This document shows, piece by piece, positions 10,222 through 19,100 of a stretch of 38,504 nt of DNA (its first letter is position 1; the number at the start of each line of letters is the position of its first letter). The translations under genes and the position numbers were made by a program. This DNA is from Pseudomonadota bacterium (GTDB lineage: Bacteria > Desulfobacterota > Desulfobulbia > Desulfobulbales > SURF-16), in NCBI GenBank assembly GCA_018897105.1, contig JAHILF010000076.1, positions 1 through 38,504 of the forward strand, written 5' to 3'. The notes under the pieces are model-generated. The model was not told the DNA's origin. It saw only the letters and a program-made list of their open reading frames with translations, and did not search any database.

Positions 10222-10322
10222 CATATCATAGCGAATAAATCACTTTACGCAACTAAATTCAATGGTAAGGTGAAATGATAGCGGTTTCAGTCAAAAAAGA
10301 ATGAACTTTCAAGGAGAACAAC

Positions 10323-11795
10323 ATGGCACAGAATTATTTCAATACCTTACCATTACGTATTCAGCTCGAAGAGCTCGGCCAGTGCCGTTTCATGGATCAG
10401 TCGGAATTCAACGGCGTTGAGGCGCTCAAAGGCAAAAAGATCGTCATCGTCGGCTGCGGCGCCCAGGGCCTGCATCAGGGCCTCAACCTGCGGGACAGCG
10501 GCCTTGACATCTGCTACACCCTGCGGGAGTCGGCCATCAGCGAAAAACGCCAGTCATGGAAGAACGCCACGGGCAACGGCTTTCAGGTCGGCACCTATCA
10601 GGAGCTGATCCCCACTGCTGATCTGGTCATCAACCTGACCCCGGACAAACAGCACACCAGCGTGGTCACAGCGATAATGCCGCTGATGAAGGAAGGGGCA
10701 TGTCTGTCCTATTCCCATGGCTTTAATATCGTGGAAGAGGGCATGCAGATCCGCAAGGATCTGACCGTCATTATGGTGGCTCCGAAATCCCCCGGCACCG
10801 AGGTGCGGGAGGAGTATAAGCGCGGCTTCGGTGTGCCCACCCTGATCGCCGTGCACCGGGAGAATGACCCGAAAGGCGAGGGTTGGGAGTTTGCCAAGGC
10901 CTATGCCTGCGGCACCGGCGCTGACCGGGCCGGAGTGCTGCAGTCGTCATTCATCGCCGAGGTCAAATCGGACCTGATGGGCGAGCAGACCATTCTCTGC
11001 GGCATGCTGCAGGTGGGATCGCTCCTGTGCTATGACAAGATGATCGAGAAAGGTGTTGATGCGGGCTACGCCTCCAAGCTGATCCAGTACGGCTGGGAAA
11101 CCGTTACCGAGGCCCTTAAGCACGGCGGCATCACCAATATGATGGATCGTCTTGCCAATCCGGCCAAACTCATAGCAGTTGCCCTGGCGGATAAACTTAA
11201 AGAGATCCTTACCCCACTTTTTGAGAAACACATGGACGACATCATGTCCGGCTATTTTTCCCGCACCATGATGGAGGACTGGGCAAACAATGATGCCAAC
11301 CTACTCAAATGGCGGGCTGAGACAAGGGAGACTGCTTTTGAGAAATCCGTGGGCACGGATGCCGTCATCCCCGAGCAGCAGTACTTTGATAACGGCATAC
11401 TCATGGTGGCCATGGTCAAGGCCGGGGTCGAGCTGGCCTTTGACACTATGGTTTCCGCCGGCATCAAGGAGGAATCCGCCTACTACGAGTCCCTGCACGA
11501 GGTGCCTTTGATCGCCAACACCATTGCCCGCAAGAAGCTGTACGAGATGAACGTGGTCATCTCCGACACCGCAGAATACGGCTGCTACCTCTTCACCCAG
11601 GGCGCCCTGCCGCTGCTTGCCGATTTCATGAAGAAGATCGATACGGATGTCATCGGCCGGGGGCTTACCCTTAAAGATAACGGGGTGGACAATATCGCCC
11701 TGATCTGTGCCAACGAAGAAATCCGCTATACCTGCGTTGAGATGATCGGCGAGGAGCTGCGTTCCTATATGGGGGCCATGAAGCCTATTATCTAA
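10323..11795 (+). CDS. ilvC: Ketol-acid reductoisomerase, enterobacterial class II type
   Basis: A 490-residue KARI closely resembling E. coli IlvC over its whole length: [12 protein letters not shown] start, the Rossmann motif [15 protein letters not shown] around 41-55, the cofactor loop [14 protein letters not shown] with Arg and Ser for NADPH phosphate, the metal site [15 protein letters not shown], and the second metal pair in [12 protein letters not shown]. It carries the duplicated C-terminal domain of long class II enzymes. It performs the same reaction as the gene at 4820-6298 but belongs to a different branch. AAGGAG at 10311-10316 precedes the ATG. It is divergent from ilvY as in gammaproteobacteria, so the pair may have been acquired as a unit. 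A terminator follows at 11829. Confidence 0.95.
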   Translation: MAQNYFNTLPLRIQLEELGQCRFMDQSEFNGVEALKGKKIVIVGCGAQGLHQGLNLRDSGLDICYTLRESAISEKRQSWKNATGNGFQVGTYQELIPTADLVINLTPDKQHTSVVTAIMPLMKEGACLSYSHGFNIVEEGMQIRKDLTVIMVAPKSPGTEVREEYKRGFGVPTLIAVHRENDPKGEGWEFAKAYACGTGADRAGVLQSSFIAEVKSDLMGEQTILCGMLQVGSLLCYDKMIEKGVDAGYASKLIQYGWETVTEALKHGGITNMMDRLANPAKLIAVALADKLKEILTPLFEKHMDDIMSGYFSRTMMEDWANNDANLLKWRAETRETAFEKSVGTDAVIPEQQYFDNGILMVAMVKAGVELAFDTMVSAGIKEESAYYESLHEVPLIANTIARKKLYEMNVVISDTAEYGCYLFTQGALPLLADFMKKIDTDVIGRGLTLKDNGVDNIALICANEEIRYTCVEMIGEELRSYMGAMKPII

Positions 11796-11828
11796 GTTGC
11801 CAATCGATCATTGCTGATTTGTTGTTTC

Positions 11829-11860
11829 AAGGGGAGCCTTTTTGCGGGCTTCCCTTTTTG
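11829..11860 (+). terminator. Rho-independent terminator after ilvC
   Basis: A 10-bp stem with one G-T pair (AAGGGGAGCC at 11829-11838, GGCTTCCCTT at 11847-11856) followed by T-rich sequence to 11859. Confidence 0.85.
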
Positions 11861-11969
11861 TTTTTGCAGATTGTGCGGTTAACTGGTACATTCGGCCATC
11901 GGCTGATCGGCATTTTATCTCTTTGCATGATTCATTTGGTTCGCGTCTGCCGCCGGGCCGAATTCACTT

Positions 11970-12587
11970 ATGACACAATTTTCTCCGCAAATACTGACCG
12001 CACTGATCTGGATTACCTGGTGTTTTTTCCACAGTCTGCTGATTTCCCACTGGTGGCTGGGGTATTGCCACGCCCTGTTCGGCGACAGGGTCGTTAACGG
12101 TCTGTATCGTGTTTTATTCAATCTTATCAGTTTGATGGCGCTGCTACCGGTTGTGTTCTATCAATTTAGCGTCAAGCAGGTCGTTCTGTTCGACTGGCCC
12201 GGCTGGTGGCTCGGGCTGAAAATCGTTCTTTATGTTTATGCCTTTTATATGTTTTACACCGGCTGGAAACGCTATGACCTGTCTTTTTTTCTGGGTCTGA
12301 AGCAGCTGCAGGCCTTTATGGCCCACGGGGAGCAGCCAGTTTCAGTCTTTACCACGGATAAATTGGGAGTGGTTCGGCATCCCTGGTATTCGGCCGGTAT
12401 CGCCCTGGTCTGGGCCTTCGGGCCGATTACGGATATCTCGCTGGTGAGCAAGATTGTCATATCGGTCTATTTTATTGTCGGCACGTGGCTTGAGGAAAGA
12501 AAGCTGCACCAGGATATCGGTAAAGCCTATGAAGAGTACTGCCGGAAGATGCCCATGCTGTTTCCGTGGCGCAGGGTGAAGAAATGA
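11970..12587 (+). CDS. ICMT/NnrU-like integral membrane methyltransferase-family protein
   Basis: A 205-residue protein with about five hydrophobic segments (roughly 8-28, 45-65, 78-98, 138-155 and 160-178). The C-terminal signature GVVRHPWYSAG followed by EERKLHQDIGKAYEEYCRK resembles the isoprenylcysteine/phospholipid methyltransferase superfamily (RHP and EE motifs binding S-adenosylmethionine), which includes NnrU and MddA relatives. The substrate cannot be told from sequence. Its stop overlaps the murJ start in an ATGA, so the two are cotranscribed. No clear ribosome-binding site precedes the ATG. Confidence 0.7.
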   Translation: MTQFSPQILTALIWITWCFFHSLLISHWWLGYCHALFGDRVVNGLYRVLFNLISLMALLPVVFYQFSVKQVVLFDWPGWWLGLKIVLYVYAFYMFYTGWKRYDLSFFLGLKQLQAFMAHGEQPVSVFTTDKLGVVRHPWYSAGIALVWAFGPITDISLVSKIVISVYFIVGTWLEERKLHQDIGKAYEEYCRKMPMLFPWRRVKK

Positions 12588-14176
12588 AAAAAGCGGCTTC
12601 CGATACCGGCCGGATCGCCCGTTCCGCCGGCACCGTCTCCGTTGCCGTAATGTGCAGCCGGGTGCTGGGGCTGGTGCGGGAGCAGGTGTTCGCCGTGATG
12701 TTCGGCGCGGGTTTTGCCTATGACGCCTTTGTCGTGGCCTTCCGTATTCCCAACCTGCTGCGCGATCTCTTCGGCGAAGGGGCGCTCAGTTCAGCCTTTG
12801 TTGCGGTGTTTTCCGACTATGATGCCAACAAGGGCGAAAAGTCCACCTGGCAGCTCGCCAATAATGTGCTGGTCTTTTTTGCTATGCTGCTGAGCCTGGT
12901 CACCCTGGCCGGCATTTTTCTGGCCGACCCGCTGGTGCGGCTGCTGGTGGACCCCGAGTTTGTCCAGGTGCCGGGTAAGGTGGATCTGACCCGGCAGTTG
13001 ACCATTGTCATGTTTCCCTTTCTGATCTTTATCTCGCTCTCCGCCGTGGTGATGGGCATGCTCAACACCAAGGGGCGTTTTTTTATTCCGGCCATGGCCT
13101 CAAGCTTTTTTAACGTGGGCTCCATTGTCGGCGGTCTCAGCCTGGCCTTTATCCTGCCGAAATTCGGCTATCCGGCCATCATGGGCATGGCGCTGGGCAC
13201 CTTGATCGGCGGTTTTCTGCAGCTTGCCGGGCAGCTGCCCACCCTGTTCAGGGCAGGCTTTTCTTTTGCACCCCGGCTAGATCTCGCCGACCCGGGCCTG
13301 CGGCGCATTATCCGCCTGATGATTCCTGCTGTTATCGGCCTGTCCGCCACCCAGATCAATATCTTCATCAACACCCGCTTTGCCTCCTCATGTGTGGAGG
13401 GTAGTGTCTCCTGGCTTAATTACGCCTTCCGGCTGGTGCAGCTGCCTATCGGTGTTTTCGGCGTGGCGATTTCCATCGCCTCCCTGCCGGTTATCGCCCG
13501 TTATGCGGCGGCAAAGAATCTGGAGAAGATGCGGGAGACCTTCACCTCGGCGCTCACCATGGCGTTCTGTCTGACCATTCCCGCCAGTTTCGGGCTGTGG
13601 CTGCTGTCGGAGCCCATCATCAGGATCATTTTTCAGTACGGGGCCTTCAGTGCCTTTGACACGGCCCGCACCGCCGAGGCTCTGCGCTTTTACGCGGTAG
13701 GGCTTTTTGCCTATTCATCGATAAAAATCATGGTGCCTGTTTTTTTTGCACTCGATGACACCCGATACCCGGTCATGGCAAGTTTTCTTGCCGTGGCGGC
13801 AAATCTCGTCTTTGTTACCGCCACCATTGGCCAGTTCCAGCACAGGGCCATCGCGCTTTCCACCTCTTGCGCCATGATCTGCAATTTTCTTTTTTTGAGT
13901 GTCGTGCTGTATAAAAAGCTTTCCGGCTATTCGCTTTCCTATCTGTTTGAGGGAATCTCTAAGGTTTTTTTGGCCTCTCTTATTATGAGCGCCTGTCTGA
14001 AGGTTGTGCTCTCCTTGGGAGAGAATTTTTTCAATCAATCGATTTTACTGCAGATTGTCGGTGTTTTCGTGTATATAGCAACGGCAGTCGCAGTCTACGG
14101 CATCCTGCTGTATCTGCTGAAAGTCAAAGAGCTTTCCCTGATTATTGATAAGCTTAAGCAGAAGTTTGCCGGTTGA
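12584..14176 (+). CDS. murJ: Lipid II flippase MurJ
   Basis: A 530-residue MOP-superfamily inner-membrane protein with about 14 hydrophobic segments that flips lipid II for peptidoglycan assembly. The MviN/MurJ signature is clear near the N terminus: SRVLGLVREQVFAVMFG, then DAFVVAFRIPNLLRDLFGEG with the conserved Arg residues, and later NTRFAS and QYGAFSAFD segments. The ATG at 12584 is chosen over an in-frame GTG at 12566: AGGGTGAAG lies just before it and it overlaps the previous stop as ATGA. The 3' end overlaps the convergent rsmE gene by 23 bp. Confidence 0.94.
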   Translation: MKKAASDTGRIARSAGTVSVAVMCSRVLGLVREQVFAVMFGAGFAYDAFVVAFRIPNLLRDLFGEGALSSAFVAVFSDYDANKGEKSTWQLANNVLVFFAMLLSLVTLAGIFLADPLVRLLVDPEFVQVPGKVDLTRQLTIVMFPFLIFISLSAVVMGMLNTKGRFFIPAMASSFFNVGSIVGGLSLAFILPKFGYPAIMGMALGTLIGGFLQLAGQLPTLFRAGFSFAPRLDLADPGLRRIIRLMIPAVIGLSATQINIFINTRFASSCVEGSVSWLNYAFRLVQLPIGVFGVAISIASLPVIARYAAAKNLEKMRETFTSALTMAFCLTIPASFGLWLLSEPIIRIIFQYGAFSAFDTARTAEALRFYAVGLFAYSSIKIMVPVFFALDDTRYPVMASFLAVAANLVFVTATIGQFQHRAIALSTSCAMICNFLFLSVVLYKKLSGYSLSYLFEGISKVFLASLIMSACLKVVLSLGENFFNQSILLQIVGVFVYIATAVAVYGILLYLLKVKELSLIIDKLKQKFAG

Positions 14177-14906
14177 TCTGGCGCAGCAGGTTCAGCTGGG
14201 CCAGCAGGGCGGGTACGGCGCTGTCAACCCGCAGGATGCGGGGGCCCATGGAAAAAGTCTGAAAGCCGAGGGATTGGAACTTGTCGATCTCAAAGTCGAC
14301 CCAGCCGCCTTCCGGACCGATGGCAATGACGACTCGTTGCTTGAGGGGTAGGGAAACGGTTTGCGGTAGAAAGGGGAAGGGGCCGGGATGGGCGGCAAGA
14401 CGCACCGGGCAGTCGTCTATGGCCTGGGGCAGCACGTCCTCGACAAAGGGTCTGAAGCGTTTGTGGATACTCACCTCCGGGACCATGGTATCAACCGCCT
14501 GTTCCAGGCCGTGCAGCAGCAGCGGGTAATAGTTGTTTTCCGTGAGCAGTGAGGCGGAAAAGAAGCTCTTTTCCACCCGGCTGGCGTTGATGAGATAGAT
14601 TTTTCTCACGCCGAAGGTGGCGGCCTGGGAAAAGATTCTTTTCAGCATGATGGGGCGGGGCAGGGCCAGGATGAGATCAATGGCCGGCCGGCCAGGGGCA
14701 GGGCCGTGATGGTTTGTCACAAGTTCCACCGCCTCCACCGTGATGGCGACCACCGTGCTGGTGCCCATGGGGCCGTTGATGAGGCCGGTGCGCAGGGTGT
14801 CGCCGCAGACCGCGCCAAGCACCTTACTGATATGGTCACTGCGTCTGTCCCGCAGGGTCACCCGGTTGTTTTTGACCTCGGCTGGATCGATGAGAATGAT
14901 GTTCAT
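14154..14906 (-). CDS. rsmE: 16S rRNA (uracil-1498-N3)-methyltransferase RsmE
   Basis: A 250-residue SPOUT methyltransferase that methylates U1498 of 16S rRNA. An N-terminal PUA-like part (about 1-70) is followed by the SPOUT fold: LALPRPIMLKRIFSQAATFG, INASRVEKSFF, then the knot and SAM site AIGPEGGW and GPRILRVDSAVPALLAQLNL near the C terminus. The length is normal. The ribosome-binding site is weak. It overlaps murJ tail to tail by 23 bp. On its upstream side the spacer toward waaA is mostly occupied by the 181-bp inverted-repeat element, so the element is within its promoter region. Confidence 0.92.
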   Translation of the reverse strand: MNIILIDPAEVKNNRVTLRDRRSDHISKVLGAVCGDTLRTGLINGPMGTSTVVAITVEAVELVTNHHGPAPGRPAIDLILALPRPIMLKRIFSQAATFGVRKIYLINASRVEKSFFSASLLTENNYYPLLLHGLEQAVDTMVPEVSIHKRFRPFVEDVLPQAIDDCPVRLAAHPGPFPFLPQTVSLPLKQRVVIAIGPEGGWVDFEIDKFQSLGFQTFSMGPRILRVDSAVPALLAQLNLLRQINRQTSA

Positions 14907-14955
14907 GGGGCTACCGTTTTGCGTTTTGGGTTGGCTGCGGAAAAAATGTTACAGT

Positions 14956-15136
14956 TGAGCCTCTTGCAAAATGAACGTCGTAGCGAGATCGAGAGAAAAA
15001 TTTTCTGTGCAAGGATGAGTTATGAAATCGCCCGGAAGCGTAGCAGTGTGCTACGTTGAGGACGATTTCACCAGGAAGACGCCGCACAGGATATTTTTAG
15101 CCGATCGGAGTAGATTTTCATTTTGCAAGAGGCTCA
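14956..15136. mobile_element. 181-bp MITE-like element with perfect 20-bp terminal inverted repeats
   Basis: Left end TGAGCCTCTTGCAAAATGAA (14956-14975) is the exact reverse complement of 15117-15136. The interior is itself largely self-complementary: GAAATCG pairs with CGATTTC and CGTAGCA with TGCTACG around the centre (about 15021-15068), and further out AAAATTTTCTGTGC pairs imperfectly with GCACAGGATATTTTT. The whole could fold into one long hairpin. It contains no coding frame. No clear target-site duplication is visible. It fills most of the rsmE-waaA spacer. It looks like a non-autonomous element mobilised by a transposase elsewhere, or a large REP-like repeat. Confidence 0.8.
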
Positions 15137-15144
15137 GTTATAAA
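15115..15144 (+). promoter_or_regulatory. Possible promoter at the right edge of the inverted-repeat element
   Basis: TATAAA at 15139-15144, immediately outside the element, is 18 bp after TTTTCA (15115-15120), a weak -35 mostly inside the right terminal repeat. It points at waaA, whose ATG is 25 bp further on. The -35 matches only 4 of 6 consensus bases. Confidence 0.25.
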
Positions 15145-15169
15145 AAATCAGGGCAGAATCTCTTTTACC

Positions 15170-16447
15170 ATGCTGGCAGTATATAACCTCATTCAGCTTC
15201 TGGGCCTTCTTTTTCTTTGGCCGTTTTTCCTGTTGCTGGTGGTCTGCAAGGCCAAATATCGCCTGCGCATTCCGGCCAGGCTCGGTTTCGGGCTGAGTGG
15301 TCTTGTGGGAAAGATTCCCGCGGGAGGTCCCCGCATCTGGATTCATGCCCTTTCCCTGGGAGAGGTCTCCTCAGCCGTCACCCTGGTGCATGCCATCAGA
15401 GAGCATTTCCCTGATGCGGTATTGCTTTTTTCCGCGGCCACCTCATCGGGTGAGAAGTTCGCCAGGAGCAGTAAGGGCCTGCCGGTTGATCTTTTTATCC
15501 CGTTTCCCCTTGATGTGTATCCGGTGGTGCAGCGCTTTGTCAAAAACCTGCGGCCTGATCTGTTTATTCTCGTTGAGACCGATTTCTGGCCGAATTTTCT
15601 GCATGAAGTTGTCGCTGAAAATATTGCCGCTCTGTTGGTCAATGGCCGCATTTCCCAGGAATCATATAGGAAATACTCCTTTTTTCAAGCTTTCTTTCTG
15701 CCCATGTTTCGCTCGTTTTCCTTTCTTGCCATGCAGCGGCAGGAGGATGTGGAAAAAATGGTCAACCTGGGGGTTGCTGCCCGCAAGGTAAAAAATCTCG
15801 GCAACCTCAAGTATGAGGCCATGTTGCCCAAGCTGGGCGCAGACATTATCAGCAGAAAGGATCTGGGGATTGATGCTGCCCGCCCTCTGTTGATTGCCGG
15901 CAGCACCCATGACGGCGAGGAGGAAATACTGTGCCGGGTTTATCAGGAACTGGCCAAAAAATTCCCGGACCTGTTTGTCATCCTTGCCCCCAGAAACATT
16001 GAAAGAGCCCAAGGGGTGATGAAACTTGTCCGCAATAAGGGGCTGCTCGTCTCACTCCGGAGTGCGGGAAGCAAGGCTGATGATCAGCTGATGGTGCTTG
16101 ATACCATGGGGGAGCTGGCCGGCCTTTACCAACGGGCTGATATCGCCTTTATCGGCGGCAGTCTGGTGGCCCAGGGCGGCCACAATCCGCTTGAGCCTGC
16201 CGTTGCAGCCATCCCGGTTCTTTTCGGCCCGCATATGGAGGACTTCGCCGATGTGGTGGAGGACATGCTGGCAGCCGGGTGTGCCATTCAGGTCGGCAAT
16301 GAAAGTGAGCTTTTTCAGGGCATCTCAGCTTATCTCAAGGACGCAGGGAAAAGACAGGAAAAAGGAGTGGCAGCCCGTCAATTTGTGGAGTCCCGTCAGG
16401 GAGTGAACATGCGTCATATCGATTTGATCAGGCAGGTTTTGTCATGA
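15170..16447 (+). CDS. waaA: 3-deoxy-D-manno-octulosonic acid (Kdo) transferase WaaA
   Basis: A 425-residue GT30 glycosyltransferase that adds Kdo to lipid IVA at the inner face of the cytoplasmic membrane. Residues 5-26 form an N-terminal membrane anchor. HALSLGEVSSA at 59-69 contains the catalytic Glu65. Later motifs typical of the family are ETDFWPNF (lipid/acceptor side), NGRIS, AGSTHDGEEE, and the nucleotide-sugar site FIGGSLVAQGGHNPLEPA. Whether it adds one or two Kdo units cannot be predicted. The start has only a weak ribosome-binding site. It overlaps lpxK as ATGA, forming a two-gene operon for the inner LPS core. Confidence 0.93.
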   Translation: MLAVYNLIQLLGLLFLWPFFLLLVVCKAKYRLRIPARLGFGLSGLVGKIPAGGPRIWIHALSLGEVSSAVTLVHAIREHFPDAVLLFSAATSSGEKFARSSKGLPVDLFIPFPLDVYPVVQRFVKNLRPDLFILVETDFWPNFLHEVVAENIAALLVNGRISQESYRKYSFFQAFFLPMFRSFSFLAMQRQEDVEKMVNLGVAARKVKNLGNLKYEAMLPKLGADIISRKDLGIDAARPLLIAGSTHDGEEEILCRVYQELAKKFPDLFVILAPRNIERAQGVMKLVRNKGLLVSLRSAGSKADDQLMVLDTMGELAGLYQRADIAFIGGSLVAQGGHNPLEPAVAAIPVLFGPHMEDFADVVEDMLAAGCAIQVGNESELFQGISAYLKDAGKRQEKGVAARQFVESRQGVNMRHIDLIRQVLS

Positions 16448-17487
16448 GTGAACATTTAAATATTCTCTATGCCTTCGGCCGTTTCTTTTCCCCTTTTTAC
16501 AGTATCGCCATGTCGCTCAGGGCCGCGTTGTACCGCAAAGGTCTTCGCAAGCAGCACCGGCTATCGGTGCCGGTGATCAGTGTTGGCAATCTCACCATGG
16601 GCGGCACCGGTAAAACCCCCATGGTTATGTATTTGGCCAGGCTGCTGGCTGATATAAATCCGGTTATTGTCAGCCGGGGGTATGGGGGCAAGGCCAAGGA
16701 AAAGGTCAATGTGGTTTCCGACGGCCGGACAGTCAGTCTGACCGCTTCAGCCGCAGGTGATGAGCCATTCTATATGGCGGAGAACCTGCCCGGGGTGCCG
16801 GTTCTTACCAGCCGCAACCGGGTTGACGGCGGCAGGTATGCCGTGGAGCACCTCAGCGCCGGCGCAGTCATTCTTGATGACGGGTTTCAGCATCTGGGAC
16901 TATATCGCGATCTGAATCTGGCTCTATTCAAGGTCGATACCTTTCTCGGCAATAACCGGGTGTTTCCGGGTGGCGATATGCGGGAGCCGCTCAAGGCCCT
17001 TGAGCGCGCCGACTGCTTTGTCCTGACCTGTGTTGATGAGGGTAACCGCAGCAGGGCTGAAGCGATCAAAAGGGCGCTGAACAAACGATTTCCTTTGATA
17101 CCGGTTTTTATGCACGAATTCCGGCCGGTTTCGCTGATTGCGGCAGACGGCAGCCATGTCGCCCTGCAGGATGGCCCGACTTCTTTTTTCGGCTTCTGCG
17201 GGCTGGCAAATCCCCAGTCTTTTAAGCGGAGTCTGCAACTGGCCGGCATCAACCTGGATGGCTTTCAGGTGTTTCGTGATCACACCCGCTATTTCAAGCC
17301 GGAGATTAACTTTCTGCACAAGCAGTCACGAAACAGCTCCGCCCAAGCCTATATTACTTCCGAGAAAGATCTGGTCAAGCTCAAGGATGGGCAGCTCGCC
17401 AGGCCCCTTTATGCTCTGCGCATGGAGGTGGTGGCTGAGGAGGATTTCGATCGCTTTGTGCTGGAAAAACTGCGGATGGGCGGCTGA
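16444..17487 (+). CDS. lpxK: Tetraacyldisaccharide 4'-kinase LpxK
   Basis: A 347-residue P-loop kinase that phosphorylates the 4' position of the lipid A disaccharide. An N-terminal membrane-associated helix (about 8-35) precedes the Walker A motif GNLTMGGTGKTP at 48-59. SRGYGGK, TSRNRVDGG and ILDDGFQHLGLYRDLNL follow; the DDGFQH block is the LpxK hallmark. It overlaps waaA by 4 bp (ATGA), so the product is made together with the Kdo transferase that uses its product lipid IVA. No terminator follows directly; a 250-bp AT-rich spacer leads to lpxC. Confidence 0.93.
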   Translation: MSEHLNILYAFGRFFSPFYSIAMSLRAALYRKGLRKQHRLSVPVISVGNLTMGGTGKTPMVMYLARLLADINPVIVSRGYGGKAKEKVNVVSDGRTVSLTASAAGDEPFYMAENLPGVPVLTSRNRVDGGRYAVEHLSAGAVILDDGFQHLGLYRDLNLALFKVDTFLGNNRVFPGGDMREPLKALERADCFVLTCVDEGNRSRAEAIKRALNKRFPLIPVFMHEFRPVSLIAADGSHVALQDGPTSFFGFCGLANPQSFKRSLQLAGINLDGFQVFRDHTRYFKPEINFLHKQSRNSSAQAYITSEKDLVKLKDGQLARPLYALRMEVVAEEDFDRFVLEKLRMGG

Positions 17488-17737
17488 CAGGTATGTGCAA
17501 AAGGACATGGTGTGTTTTTTAGACAACAACTTTCAGCTGGCTTAAGGGGATCGCGTTGGTGGTGCCTGTCCTGTTAATGCTCTGAAATCGTTAGTTTTTT
17601 TATATTTTATTGTGTTTCTAGCTAGCTGGCTTTTTTTTTGCATATAACTTTTGACAGTATATTTGTGAATATTTTCTGAAGGTGTTTTTCACCCTCTTTT
17701 TTTCCCATAGAGAGTTTATATAAGAGAAGGTCAGTAA

Positions 17738-18724
17738 ATGGATAAGTGGCAGCACACAATCAGTAAAACCGTTAGTTTCGCAGGTGTTGGTCTTCACTCC
17801 GGCAAAACTGTCAAACTATATATAAAACCTGCCGGTGCCAATACCGGTATCCGTTTCGTCCGCACCGATCTGGGCCGCAAGGCAATGATTCCCGCGACCC
17901 TGTACCGGGTAACCGATACCAGGCTGGCCACCACCCTGGCCAAGGATGATGTCTCCGTGTCAACCACCGAGCATCTTCTTGCCGCCCTTGCCGGCATGGG
18001 TATTGATAACGCGGTAATCGAGCTTGATAATGATGAAGTACCCATCATGGACGGCAGCGCCGCTCCTTTTGTTCATGTGTTGAAGAAAGTGGGCCGCAAG
18101 CGGCAGAAGGCAGCGCGCTTTCTGTTGAAAATCACCAGAAGGATCGAGATCAGCAATGGTGACTCCATGATTGCCATCGAACCCTACGATGGGTTTAAGG
18201 TCAGCGGGGAGATTGATTTTGAGCACCAGCTGGTGCGCAAGCAGAAATTTTCCTTAGAAGTTGATGCGCCGACCTTTATGAAGGAAATCGCTTCAGCCCG
18301 GACTTTCGGATTCCTGCATGAGGTGGAGTATCTGCGGCAGAATGGCAAGGCTCTGGGAGGTTCACTGGACAATGCCATTGTCATTGATCGTTCGGAAATC
18401 CTTAACACGGAAGGGTTGCGCTTCTCCAACGAATTTGTCCGCCATAAGCTGCTTGATCTGATTGGCGATTTGGCCCTGCTCGGTTGCTCGGTGCTGGGTC
18501 ATATTACCGCCATCAAATCAGGGCATGCTCAACATCTGCAGCTTATGAAGGCAATCGCCGATCATCCGGAATGCTGGCAGTTTATCAAGTGGACGGATAA
18601 AGGTGAAGAGAGCGCTTTTGAAAAGGTGGTTATGACCACCAGGGCTGCCGGCAACAAGATATTGCCGTTTCTGGTGCCGCCCCAGGTCCTGCCTGTTTCA
18701 AACAGCTCGCCCCTGCCGGTTTGA
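17738..18724 (+). CDS. lpxC: UDP-3-O-acyl-N-acetylglucosamine deacetylase LpxC
   Basis: A 328-residue zinc amidase catalysing the committed step of lipid A synthesis. Catalytic Glu78 and zinc ligand His79 sit in STTEHLLAAL; His236 and Asp240 in NEFVRHKLLDLIGD; and the general acid His263 in SGHAQH, close to E. coli numbering. The N terminus (TISKTVSFAGVGLHSGK) is canonical. An AGAAGG ribosome-binding site precedes the ATG. The 250-bp upstream spacer includes a consensus TTGACA at 17651-17656 but no matching -10, so the promoter is uncertain. Lying next to waaA-lpxK rather than in a cell-division cluster, it completes a small lipid A locus. Confidence 0.95.
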   Translation: MDKWQHTISKTVSFAGVGLHSGKTVKLYIKPAGANTGIRFVRTDLGRKAMIPATLYRVTDTRLATTLAKDDVSVSTTEHLLAALAGMGIDNAVIELDNDEVPIMDGSAAPFVHVLKKVGRKRQKAARFLLKITRRIEISNGDSMIAIEPYDGFKVSGEIDFEHQLVRKQKFSLEVDAPTFMKEIASARTFGFLHEVEYLRQNGKALGGSLDNAIVIDRSEILNTEGLRFSNEFVRHKLLDLIGDLALLGCSVLGHITAIKSGHAQHLQLMKAIADHPECWQFIKWTDKGEESAFEKVVMTTRAAGNKILPFLVPPQVLPVSNSSPLPV

Positions 18725-18742
18725 TACGGTTTTTCCTTTCGT

Positions 18743-18931
18743 TTAATCAACCTTAAAGGCGCCGGCTTTGCTCTGCAGCCCGGAGGCAAGATTTGCCAAT
18801 TCCGCTGCTGCCCTGGCAATAGCCCGAGCGCCTTTTGTCGTTTCCTGGATCACCAGATTAGAAATCCCGCGGATTGTTTGCGTTCTCAGTGACTCCCCTC
18901 GTCGTCTCCTCAATGGAAGTGCATCACTTCT
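18743..18931 (-). pseudogene. C-terminal remnant of a methyl-accepting chemotaxis protein
   Basis: Reading the minus strand from about 18889 to the stop at 18743-18745 gives IRGISNLVIQETTKGARAIA, then RAAAELANLASGLQ and a final FKVD. This is the heptad-like end of MCP signalling/methylation domains (TKGA, AA-ELA-LA, LQ, FKV). The frame runs only from a stop near 18932, has no start codon, and its first dozen residues are Arg-rich and unlike an MCP. Only about 48 recognisable C-terminal codons remain out of the usual 500 or more. It sits inside the 376-bp lpxC-proC spacer, in opposite orientation to both. A short real gene is unlikely. Confidence 0.55.
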
Positions 18932-19100
18932 TTATCTCTATGTTTGAGGGATACCTGTAAATCGATGTTGAAATGGATGACAAAAAAGACTAAAGACTTA
19001 CCACAGGCTGATGATGCTCGAAAAGAGCCTTTCCCGCTGAGGAAATCTTTTAATTTAACCATTTAATTCATATCGCCGGGCAACTCTTAGGAGTAAAAAA

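Noticed and set aside
17651-17737. Consensus TTGACA upstream of lpxC as a promoter
   Set aside because: No acceptable -10 lies 16-18 bp downstream, so I do not list it as a promoter.
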